Shown one piece after another: positions 45,067-54,614 of a stretch of DNA of 64,000 nt; position 1 is the stretch's first letter; every line of letters begins with the position of its first letter. Position numbers and translations under genes: made by a program. Source of the DNA: Scalesia atractyloides (lineage: Eukaryota; Streptophyta; Magnoliopsida; Asterales; Asteraceae); the NCBI GenBank assembly GCA_947069175.1, contig CAMTDV010000027.1:39755369-39819368 (forward strand), written 5' to 3'. The notes under the pieces were generated by a model, which saw only the letters and a program-made list of their open reading frames with translations, did no database searches and was not told the DNA's origin.

Positions 45067-46236
45067 TAAAGGGACGAGCATTCCCCTTTATGGCCTCTCT
45101 AGGCTTTGCATCATTACTTTTTGGTTTCTTGGGACAATTGTACGTTATATGCTCTTTTTCATTGCAGTTGTTGCAAACTGCATCCTTAAGATCCTTGCAA
45201 TCTAAGGTCTTATGCCCTTTTCTCTTGCAGATACCACAGGGTTTGGTTTAAGGATTTACACTACACTGTCCCCAATGCCTATATTTACAGTTCTTACACA
45301 GAGGTTTGTCATTAGACGCATGCTGGTTCTTCTTAACACAAAATTTCCTTTCTTTTTAAATCTTTGGGAGTTATTATCCTCCCGTTTCCTCTTTTCGTCA
45401 GTTTCAATCCTAACTGACCTTTGTCTTACCAAATCAAGGGTGAGGGAAAGAGATAGGTCTACAGCGGACCTATAGGTATTAGGCTGAGTAGCCTTTACCA
45501 TGCCCTTTATTTCTGGCGCCAACCCATTTATAAAATGTGCAATGCGTTTGGATTCGGGGGTGATCAAATAGGAAATTAACCTAGATAGGGAGTTAAAGTC
45601 AGAAACGTACTTCCGACAATCTAGATTTTTCATTGAAAGAGACAAAAAGTTTGTCTCTAATTTCTCCACCTCATGGGGTGGGCAGTAAGTTTCCTTAACA
45701 AGGTCCACAAATTTGGACCATCCGAAATTATACAGGTGTACCTTACCTGTAGACTGGATGATGGCTTTCCACCATATCAGGGCATTACCCTTGAAGGATT
45801 GTGATACGTAATTTACCACATTCTTATCATCACAGTTGCTGATGTCTACAATTGTTTCCATCTCATCTAGCCACTTTAGGGCTTCTACTGCTCCTTTCTC
45901 ACCGTTAAAGTCTCAGGGCTTACAGGAGACAAAGTACTTATAGGTACATCCGTCCTTAACAGAACGAGACTTTTCAGTAAGATCTATTTTCTTTGGTTCA
46001 CTCTTCGCATTTGAAGAGTGAACGGAGCTCTCCTTATGAGCTGAAGATGGTGTAATAGATAAAGGTCTAGTGTGAGTGGCACTCGACTCTCTTAGCCTTT
46101 TTATGGCCTTTCCCATGGCCTTTTCTACAGCCGCATCAATGCGAGCTTGAAAATTATCATCATCTATATTTTTGTTTTCAGCTTTGTTAAATTAAACATT
46201 CCCATGCCTATTTTGTGCTTTATTTGAATTAGCCAT
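45067..46236 (-). pseudogene. Gypsy-H gag
   Basis: The ATG at 46236 (MANSNKAQNRHGN) is followed by a TAA at codon 15. The same frame runs 46191-45916 to a TGA at 45913-45915 inside CKP*DFNG, then on through WLDEMETIVD, ALIWWKAI (about 45770) and GLAPEIKGMV (about 45515). A shift near 45330 leads to two intact zinc knuckles, CGICKRKGHKTLDC (45238-45198) and CNNCNEKEHITYNC (45175-45134). No intron is evident, unlike Gypsy-B. Capsid and RNA-binding protein of the element. Confidence 0.85.
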
Positions 46237-46530
46237 CTTTAAGTCTTGGGTTCTATATACCAATAAAACTTCATTTAGCCGTGGTATATCAACCATATCA
46301 GCTTTCAACATTGGATATAACAATCCATTGCATATACTAGTGTGATTAACATCACAACTCTTAGGCTTAACATATGTATATTTGGCCTAGGTCTTAATAG
46401 GACCATCATAGGCAATATACAATTTGGACGTAGTCCATATATTATTGGACAGTGGATCGCAATGTCAAAACTGTCATTGTCATCACTGACAATTATATAG
46501 CTCATGGGCTTGTCCCTAATGGACATAATA
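46237..46530. other. Gypsy-H spacer beside the minisatellite
   Basis: Non-coding. Contains one decayed unit of the 66-bp repeat (around CATATCAGCTTTCAACATTGG at 46297-46317 and following). Confidence 0.5.
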
Positions 46531-47058
46531 ATTGGGCACATTGGCCTACATCATATCATATGTATATGGCATATCAGCCTGTAACATTGGACATAAATTG
46601 GGCACATTGGCCTACATCATATCAGATGTATATGGCATATCAGCCTGTCCCATTGGACATAAATTGGGCACATTGGCCTACATCATATCAGATGTATATG
46701 GCATATCAGCCTGTCCCATTGGACATAAATTGGGCACATTGGCCTACATCATATCAGATGTATATGGTATATCAGCTTGTCCTATTGGACATAAATTGGG
46801 CACATTGGCCTACATCATATCAGATATATATGGCATATCAGCCTGTCCCATTGGACATAAATTGGGCACATTAGCCTACATGATATCAGATGTATATGGC
46901 ATATCAGCCTGTCCCATTGGACATAAATTGGGCACATTAGCCTACATCATATCAGATGTATATGGCATATCAGCCTGTCCCATTGGACATAAATTGGGCA
47001 CATTAGCCTACATGATATCAGATGTATATGGTATATCAGCCTGTCCCATTGATGGTTA
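46531..47058. repeat. 66-bp minisatellite, eight copies, inside Gypsy-H
   Basis: Units start at 46531, 46597, 46663, 46729, 46795, 46861, 46927 and 46993, each beginning ATTGGGCACATT, exactly 66 bp apart and nearly identical. The period is a multiple of three, so two + strand frames stay open through it (46452-46874 and 46532-47059), but these are antisense to the element. The sense strand has stops in all frames of the unit. It lies between the extra ORF and gag. Confidence 0.97.
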
Positions 47059-47555
47059 GTGTGGTTCCTCAAGTCACACTACCAAGAGTATGAATATTTC
47101 TTAATGTTAACATAAGAGTACCTTAATGATTGATTAATGGTCCCGGTCACCTTCGACCTTAACGACCTTGGAGGTTTGGACCTAGTCCCTTACCTCTGGA
47201 TAAAAGGATAACTTCCCTTAACTATCCTGATAGAAAACCCCTTCGTACTTAACTACCATTTCTTGGCCAATATGTGGTCTTCGCCACTTGGCATAATCAA
47301 ATCTATTAAGATCTTTTGGAATTATATAGCAGAGCATAAATTTCGAGTAAAATCGAAGCACTCGTTTTGAAGAGGATGAATACAGATATATAATTCCAAA
47401 ATACTTCATTAAATTTCAATTAGAAATTACAATACTAGAAAAATGAAAAAATTGTCCATGCAAGGACTTTAAAGAAATAAACATGTCCACGCAGGGACTA
47501 AAGAAATAACAATATCCTTGCAAGGACTACATATAATTGGAAGAGACTTCACTCG
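47059..47555 (-). other. Gypsy-H spacer between extra ORF and minisatellite
   Basis: About 500 bp, non-coding. Includes three spaced repeats of a CATGCAAGGAC/CACGCAGGGAC-like word at about 47457-47528. Confidence 0.55.
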
Positions 47556-48659
47556 TCCTTCTTTCCCTTGACCAACTTGGAGAGTTTCTTGAAGAACTTA
47601 TTTGTCTTCTTCTCCGTTTTCTCCGCTTGCTGCTGCATTTCTTTCATTCTTTCTAAGGCCTCATTAATGGCCTCAAGTGGTGGCGGAGGTTGTGGTTATG
47701 GTGGTGGCATAACCGGATACTGTTACCCATAAGTTGAGAATCTAGTCGGTGGATAAGTAGGTGGAAAAGGAGACGGGTAAAGTGCATTATGCATAACCGC
47801 CTGCATGTAGGGGTCTTGCGACCATGCTTGGTAGTCTACTGGTGTAGACAGGTTAAAAGGATCATATCCAGACGTGTCTGGATATGTGGGGATTGGGTTA
47901 GTATAATCCGATGGTGGTGGTTGAACAACATGTGTTGGTGTTGGTTCCACTATAGGTGAAACATTAGAGGGTCCACCCATTTGTGGGTCCTCTTGAATTG
48001 TGGGGTAGGAGTTGGGCAAAGGTGGTAGCGATCCTGACCTTTGTCCGGCATGTACCGACATACGTGCTGTACGCTTTCTTCTTGGTGGTTCGGGTGGTGG
48101 TTGAGGTTGGTTCACCGGTTCCATGTGGACATCTTCTTTAACAGGAGGTGGTTGAGAGTGATGGGAAGGTGTGTGCGCGAAGGTGAATTGGTTCCAATAT
48201 TGGTCCCACTCATTAGGACCCTGGTAGGGCTACCTTGGTAAGGCGATCCGGCATAAGAGTTCGAATCGCTTGAATTTCAATGGGATGCGCGTTCGATCCC
48301 GACGGTGGCATCTCTGGGTCGGAGTTCTCGTACATAGGGTTTGGCTGGTCCAACTGATTTTGATTGGCTGGAGGCGTGTTAAAGTAGTAGTTAGGGTTAA
48401 ATTCTTCATGGTAAGAGTGATGAGAATGGGAATGGTGAGAATGGTGTGAATGATATGAGTGGTGAGTGTGGTAAGAATTTTGGGAATGTGGGGGCGAGTG
48501 TCTATGAGAGACAGAGGGTCTCGCTGGTTGCCAAGGAGATGAATCTCCTGATTCTTGGTAAGAGTCTGAGTTGTGAGGTTGAGGGGGAATGCGCCCCGAT
48601 GGTCCTCCCCTCATTGGACCTTTTCCTCTCCCACTTTGTCCTTGTACATGTGGCGGCAT
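47556..48659 (-). pseudogene. Gypsy-H extra ORF upstream of gag (His/Pro-rich, basic coiled-coil end)
   Basis: The ATG at 48659 (MPPHVQGQSGRGKGP) starts a Gly/Pro/Ser-rich protein with a His/Ser run (about residues 65-85, HHSYHSHHSHHSH). A frameshift at about 48215-48232 separates it from the continuation EWDQYWNQF, then MEPVNQPQPPPEPP at 48124, a long Pro/Ser/Tyr-rich region, two stops near 47725-47700, and a final Lys/Glu helix (ALERMKEMQQQAEKTEKK, about 47660-47600) ending KGKKDE at a TGA near 47556. No domain recognised. Position and low-complexity/coiled-coil build match the extra ORF of Gypsy-B, though sequence similarity is not obvious. Confidence 0.6.
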
Positions 48660-48810
48660 TTTCCGGTTAAAATCAATTCAAAAACAATACTAATAATTTA
48701 ATAATGAAATGAGTAATCCTAGGTCAATGCCTAGACTCGGAAGTCTAAGGAATGTGCTCGTGTAAGTTTGAGATTAAACAGAAAAGGCTAATGTTTAATT
48801 CTCTCAAACG
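48660..48810 (-). other. Gypsy-H leader
   Basis: Non-coding leader between primer-binding site and the extra ORF. Confidence 0.6.
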
Positions 48811-48825
48811 TTGGCTCGGATACCA
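48811..48825 (-). other. Gypsy-H primer-binding site
   Basis: On the minus strand TGGTATCCGAGCCAA begins four bases after the LTR end. It differs by one internal base from the initiator-Met complement TGGTATCAGAGCC. Confidence 0.8.
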
Positions 48826-49499
48826 AACCTGTCACACCCCGGATTTCCAACCCAAATTCATACATCGGTGGGCCTGGGTGGGGAGTATCGTGACGTCAGT
48901 TGATAATCATCATAGTCAATTAAGCACGGCAAAGCGGAAGACTTGGAGTAAAATTAGTATTACAACCGAATGTTCGAAAATCCAAAATAATATACAGGCT
49001 CGTAATAGAAGATCCACAAGCAGATCATAAATTATACACGGAAAGAATATAAAACAAACTTTGGGCAGATTTAGGATTTGCAAGATCCTCTATCACTACT
49101 GAGGACTTCTAGCCTATTTTCGTATTGCACCTGCAGTTTAGTCTTTTGAAAATACGTTAGCTTTCGCTGGTAAATATACCCAACCGACTCATTTTGAAAA
49201 CATTTCAAAAATGTTTTGGTGCATATCAGCACAAAATGTTTTTATAACTTGGGTTAATTGATCGTCCAACCTTGTTAACAGATTTACATGTTTGTCCATA
49301 CATACGGGGCCTGGTACGGAGACCGAGACACAATTAACGTACACACCACTTTGGACTCACGAAGGAGTCAATTCCTCCCAACCTTGTGGAAATGCATAAT
49401 TGAGCGTCTATCGGGTGTATGCCTATACCCGCGCTAAGGTCGTGGCCATTTCTATTGTAATGAGTCAAGGATATCCAGGACACGGTAGTTGTCCCCCGA

Positions 49500-49934
49500 T
49501 GTTGATGCATATTTGTGACAACAGCTTAATAGTTTGCTAGTTTAGTCTTTGGATATTTTGTATTGGGCTTAGCATTTGTGTTTAGCTTGTTTAGAGTTGT
49601 AATGGGCTTGGAGAATGGCCTAGCCCAGTATAAAGCCTAGTATGCAGACATGTACTATATATACATGTGCATTAGGGTTTAGTGTTGTTGGTTAGACAGA
49701 ACAGAGAGTTGGAAGAGAGGAGTGTGAGAAATCTATAGATAGTGGCTGAGAGATTTCTAGAGAGTCTTGAATTGATTGTAAACCATAGTGTTGGATAATC
49801 AATAGAAGACTGTTTGAAGGAATTGTGTTTGTGTTCATGTTTTTGTGTTTTCTGTGAAATCTGATCTAGGGGATTCCGCACTCTAGATTGGATAGACAAT
49901 TCTGTTAAGATCCATAAGGACTATGGGACCTACA
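49500..49934 (+). repeat. Copia-I 5' LTR
   Basis: 435 bp, TGTTGATGCATA to GGGACCTACA. TATA box CTATATATAC at 49655-49664. Close to the Copia-A LTR at 16069-16527. Confidence 0.95.
49655..49664 (+). promoter_or_regulatory. TATA box in Copia-I 5' LTR
   Basis: CTATATATAC, followed by GCATTAGGGTT as in Copia-A. The 3' LTR has lost this segment. Confidence 0.6.
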
Positions 49935-49936
49935 AT

Positions 49937-49948
49937 TGGTATCAGAGC
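49937..49948 (+). other. Copia-I primer-binding site
   Basis: TGGTATCAGAGC two bases after the 5' LTR: an exact initiator-Met tRNA complement. Confidence 0.95.
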
Positions 49949-50085
49949 ATTCGGCTCTTGATTATTGCTCGATTCAGAATCGTAACAGCGGAAAAAATTG
50001 GGTTTTTGGGCGTTTTGGAGGCTGTTTAGGAGTTTGTGACTGCTGAATTAGGGTTTTGATAGCTGTTTTAGTGTTTTTGCAGGTA

Positions 50086-50520
50086 TTTCAGATTGAAGAC
50101 TTGCATTCCGGATTAAAAAGCATAGGATTTCGGATTGAAGACTTGCATTCCGGATTAAAAAGCATAGTAATTCGGATTGAAGACTTGAATTTCGGACCAG
50201 AATCTGCATTTCGGATCTGGAAAACAATGCAATTCGGATTAGAAAAGCCATTTCGGATTGAATTTCGGATCAGAAGCTATTTCAGATTCCATCTTGGATC
50301 AGTAGCTACTTCGGATTCCATCTCGGATTAGCACTATTCTGAATTCCATCTCGGATCAGAGTAGTCTATTCCGGATTTCCATTTCGGATCAGAACAGTGC
50401 ATTCCGGATTTCATCTCGGATCACTATTCCGGATCATCATTTCAGACTAGCAATTCGGATTATGTTCTTGATTGTCATTTCGGATTGTAAATCCGAGTTA
50501 CTGTTCCGGATTTGGTACTG
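50086..50520 (+). repeat. TTCGGAT-rich leader of Copia-I
   Basis: About twenty copies of TTCGGAT or close variants (TTCCGGAT, CTCGGAT, TTCAGAT) in 430 bp. The first part is a regular 42-bp tandem repeat (GATTGAAGACTTG at 50091, 50133 and 50175). Non-coding on the element's strand. Confidence 0.9.
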
Positions 50521-50830
50521 TTCCGATTCATACACAAAAAGGTGGAAAGTTAACCAGCTGACGTAACCGGAGTTAAATGTTTTCAAACATAGAAGTTGAT
50601 CTGTAAACAGTTTTAACAAACCGACTGCACGGTTAGATTCGTGTGATTTTTAGGGTAAAAAAAAGGCACGAAAAATCCTAAAATCACTATCGAACAATAT
50701 ATATCATTCGATTCGTATCGTCGAGACGAGTTTAACGGTATAATTTGGTAATCACACTTTTCGAACAAATTTTTGAACGTTTTTAACGGTTTAGTTACGA
50801 TAAGCTGCGGGTTCGATTTGGATTTTAAAG

Positions 50831-51310
50831 ATGGGCAAATTGAACAATCTAAGTGAGGGTGTTAAACACTGGCCAAAGTTGATAAATGTTGAACGATATG
50901 TAGAATGGAAGAAGTAGTTTACGACATTTGTTCAATGTGAAGATTCTAAGATGTGGAGTTGTATGATTGATGGGTATATTGCTCCCACACGTCGAGTTGT
51001 ATGATTGATGGGAGAATTATGGTACTCTCATATGAGAAGATAGAAGATTCTGAGAAACGTATATATGATGCTGAGAAGAAGGCTTTAGCAACGATAAAGA
51101 TGTCCTTGCCATTTGATATGAATAACATTTGTAATAAGTATGGATCATCTAGAGAGTTGTGGGAAGCTTTAGAAAAACATTATCAGAGTACTTCAAGACA
51201 AAGTACATGTGTGGCTGAGACTGCAGCTGTGAAGATTGATGAAGGAGCTGCTAAGATAGAAGAGAAAAGGAAGCTGGGAAGGAGAGAATGAAACTCAAGG
51301 ATGCAAAAGC
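50831..51310 (+). pseudogene. Copia-I gag, N-terminal part
   Basis: The ATG at 50831 (MGKLNNLSEGVKHWP) is followed by a TAG at 50915-50917 within EWKK*FTTF, where W is likely. A 38-bp direct duplication (GAGTTGTATGATTGATGGG at 50956 and 50994) then shifts the frame. Gag continues at 51001-51291: RIYDAEKKALATIKMSLP, then SRELWEALEKHYQS, the copia gag (UBN2) core. The first piece with the core would be about 150 residues, normal for this domain's N-terminal half. Confidence 0.75.
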
Positions 51311-51714
51311 TACAGTGTGCATGGATGATACAGATGAGCTTACAGCAGAGGTACAGGCACAATTTCACTCTGTTGTCATACTTGTCATAATTGCACTGAA
51401 CTACAGGGTAAAGTTTACAAATTATCGGAGCAAAACAAAATCTTGTTAGCTGAATTAGAAAAACTGAAAAAGTCAAATGTTCTTTTGAGTAAAAGGGAGT
51501 CAAATTTTAAATACAGTGTGCATGGATGATACAGATGAGCTTACCGCAGAGGTACAGGTACAATTTCACTCTGTTAGTCATACTTGTCATAATTACACTG
51601 AACTACAGGGTAAAGTTTACAAATTATCGGAGCAAAACAAAATCTTGTTAGCTGAATTAGAAAAACTGAAAAAGTCAAATGTTCTTTTGAGTAAAAGGGA
51701 GTCAAATATTTAAA
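51311..51714 (+). repeat. 201-bp tandem duplication in Copia-I gag
   Basis: TACAGTGTGCATGGATGAT at 51311 recurs at 51512 and the copies run in parallel to about 51714 with few differences. The period (201) is a multiple of three, so the duplication alone would not break the frame; a 2-base difference inside does. Confidence 0.9.
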
Positions 51715-52810
51715 TACACTCAATTCAAATGAACAAGAAATCATCAGTTTGACTAGCAAAGTCAATGAACTGTTACAGATCATTGATTTGGCTCGTGAAA
51801 CTGTGAAGGATAAGACTAACGAGCTTTCTGAAAAGTGTACAGAGTTGGCTGGTGCACAGGCCAAAATTGTTGAACTTCATGAAAAGTTAGACAAATTTGG
51901 AAAATCCTCGTTAGTCAGGAGTCAAATTCAGAAAAGTTTGAAATGGAGTAATGATAAAACAGGAGTGGGGTTTAGTAAAGCTCCATCTTCTGAGAATCAG
52001 GATTACTCCTTTTTACCAAATGAAAATGAGCTAACAGATTTTGTGCCTACTCCACCAGCTATATTAGATCCGATAACTGTTGACATACATGATAGTCCAG
52101 GTTCTTTGAAAGAGTCTCTTAGGTCTAACAGTACACCTCATAGAGTGGATGAGGATACTGAAGACAAAACGGACAAAACATTTAAAAAGAGATATAACAG
52201 GAAGAAAATTTTTAGGAAAAGATCTTGTTTTAAATGTCATAACAAAGGACATGTGGCTAGTTGTTGTCCATTTAAAAAAGGGTAAGAAAGCAGAGGCTGA
52301 AGTTGACGTTAAGGATGGAAATCATGTTGGTTCAAGTAAAAATGTTAAATCCAGTTTTCAGACAAATCAACCGAGATTTCAACCTAAACCTTCAATATCA
52401 AGAAGATTTGTTGGTTCAAGAAACTCTTCTCCTAAATCATGTCACAATAAGGGTCAATCAAACTCTTTTCAAAGGAAAAATTTTGGAAATCGAAATCGAT
52501 ACCAAACTTCTGGTAATCGAAACGTTCAAAGAAGAAACGAATATAGGGGTTTTAGTAACTCAAATGTTCAAAACAATCCAATAATTTTTCAAAGATCAGA
52601 TTATTGTAATGGGAGAAGAACATTTCGAGATAATAATTTTCAAAGGTCGAAAAATCCGAGAGTTTATTGGAACTCTAACGATCAAAGATCTCATGGAAAT
52701 TATAAATCTTGTCCAGCAACTTGGAAGACATCCAAGACACTAGTAGGGTTTGATGGATATTGAATGGACGACCCAAGACCTTTAAGGCTTGGGTCCCCCA
52801 GTGTAACTAA
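51511..52810 (+). pseudogene. Copia-I gag, coiled coil, zinc knuckle and basic tail
   Basis: Coiled-coil segments occur at 51610-51710 and 51749-51900 (VNELLQIIDLARETVKDK onward), then an acidic Ser/Pro linker, then a zinc knuckle CFKCHNKGHVASCC (about 52228-52269, CX2CX4HX4C intact). After a frameshift near 52280 an Arg/Asn/Ser-rich tail runs to 52763. The final GRPKTFKAWVPQCN ends with TAA at 52808-52810, the same gag end as in Copia-A. Packaging functions look better preserved than anything else in this element. Confidence 0.8.
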
Positions 52811-54448
52811 GTTGTTGAGTGTGTGCAGGATGACCAAGAAGGACTATTGATGTGTTCAACAGTGGTTATGCCTGTAAATCATCTAAGGTGAATATAAGGT
52901 TACACATGGTAACGAATTATTTACTTCTGTGTTAGATACTGGCTTACTAAAAGTGGAAAACCTACTTGTCAGGTTAAAGTTAAAATTTCTGTTTTTCAAA
53001 ACTTTACTCCATAAAAACAAAAATTTAGGGGGAGAATTTTCCCTAAGCCAAAAAGAGTTTTAGTTAGTGTGTGAGTTTAGGGGGAGTAAGTTGAAAAGTT
53101 TAAAGTGTTTTCAAAAATAAAAAAACATAAAAAATAGAAAATCAAAAATGAGTTTTTCACTGTGTCAAAAGGAAGAAATGATAGTACATCATCAATTTAG
53201 ACTATCACGTTGAAATTAAAAAACAATTTGCTTAGGTGTGATAGCAGCTTCATCATATGATGTACCAGTAGGCAAAAGGCATGAAATAATCAATTTACAT
53301 TGGTGATACAAATATAATAAACTGTGTGTGAGTGGGTAGCATATCTGTGGCGTATGGTTTTATAACCTTAAATTTGCGTTGATAGATTGCCAAAATCTAA
53401 GGTTTTAGGTCTTTATATCATTATTTCATCCGGGGTATAAAGGTTGTCCTTCTGCTGCATCCAGATATATGCTGACCTAGGCAAAACCAGGATATCTTAA
53501 AAGAGCTAAAATGCCAAATCCCAAATATTGAAGAAGCTCTCCTAGAGAGTCACTCAAATGTGCAAAATGTATTATTCGTACCAAAATTTGGTATTTGTCC
53601 TAACCATCGTTGGATATTGGTCTCTTTGCTGTACGGAAGTACTAACCTGATCACCAATTATCTAACGTTGTAATAAAAAAGGATGAATTTTGGTATACTC
53701 ACCTACTACGATGAATTTTTGTGCATACCTTGATCGTGGGGGTATGTCCTGAAGTGGGAACACACTAGTATATCAGTCTAAATTATCTAAACAAATCACG
53801 AGGTAATGGTACTTGAAATGTTCATGTAGTTGGTTTAAGTGGATAAACAATACTGGTAATCGTCTTGGACTGTTATTCATGAATATTGCATATAAAATAA
53901 TCAGATAGTGTGAAAAAAGTTTGATGGTGCTGATATGATCTTCTTAACGGTGCTACTCACAAAATAGAGTGTTTATTTTCTTGTTAGTTATTTGTTTTCA
54001 GAAAATACAAAAATACAAAAAGAAATGTTTTTAAAGTCTCCCAGTTTGATATGATAAGTTGTTTGTTTGTGCATGATAAGATAAAATATTGGTTTATCTT
54101 TAATGTAGAAAAGGACTAATGGTTTTTCGAGTTGTTTGCTTGTGTTTCTAAATAGATTGATGCAGTGATCAAAATGAAGTGCATAATTCAAGTAAAGTAC
54201 ATTTTAAGAATAGAGTGCAGAATGTGTGCAGATGCATGGTAGGATCCTTCTACTACGTTGCAAAGGGAGATATAGAGGATTGGGATATAAGAGCTTAACC
54301 AGAGAATGCTAGTTTAAAGTCTTGGTGATTGGATTTATTAGCTTAGGGGGAGTCTGTTAATGTCAAAATCTGTGTGTAGCTGAAACTATCCAAAGACCAA
54401 AAGATCACAAGATGTTGAAAGATAAAGTTACACTATGAAGCTATTGTC
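52811..54448 (+). other. Copia-I pol deletion junction and non-coding 3' region
   Basis: A short unrecognisable stretch (52811-53040) replaces about 3.3 kb of pol seen in Copia-A. From about 53130 to 53950 the sequence matches the Copia-A 3' region (3400-4260). Purine tracts AGGGGGAG occur at about 53028, 53082 and 54345. No ORF of note. Confidence 0.8.
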
Positions 54449-54459
54449 AAGGGGGAGTC
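54449..54459 (+). other. Copia-I polypurine tract
   Basis: AAGGGGGAGTC directly before the 3' LTR, as in Copia-A (16058-16068). Confidence 0.9.
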
Positions 54460-54614
54460 TGTTGATGCATATTTGTGACAACAACTTAATAGTTTGCTAG
54501 TTTAGTCTTTGCATATTTTGTATTGGGCTTAGCATTTGTGTTTAGCTTGTTTAGAGTTGTAATGGGCTTGGATAGACGATACTGTCAAGATCTATAAGGA
54601 CTAGGGGACCTACA
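54460..54614 (+). repeat. Copia-I 3' LTR with internal deletion
   Basis: 155 bp: the first about 110 bp and the last about 45 bp of the 435-bp LTR, joined at GGGCTTGGATAGACGA. The missing part includes the TATA box. TTGGA occurs at both edges of the missing segment in the 5' LTR. Confidence 0.92.

Larger units (their letters stand above)
49500..54614 (+). mobile_element. Copia-I: gag-only copia derivative
   Basis: A 5.1-kb element in the Gypsy-H 5' LTR with target duplication CCCGA at 49495-49499 and 54615-54619. The 5' LTR is 49500-49934, the 3' LTR 54460-54614 (shortened). It holds a primer-binding site, a repeat-rich leader, gag with zinc knuckle and Asn/Arg-rich tail, then almost at once the non-coding 3' region shared with Copia-A. 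Protease, integrase, RT and RNase H are missing. It is the youngest layer of the nest and the same family as Copia-A. Confidence 0.95.

Noticed and set aside
46452..47059. Two long + strand ORFs of 140 and 175 codons across the minisatellite
   Set aside because: They stay open only because the 66-bp unit is a multiple of three and has no stop in those frames. They are antisense to Gypsy-H, and there is no homology or start context to support a gene.
49672..50251. Minus-strand ORFs in the Copia-I LTR and leader, one with internal peptide repeats
   Set aside because: The peptide repeat simply reflects the 42-bp DNA repeat on the antisense strand.
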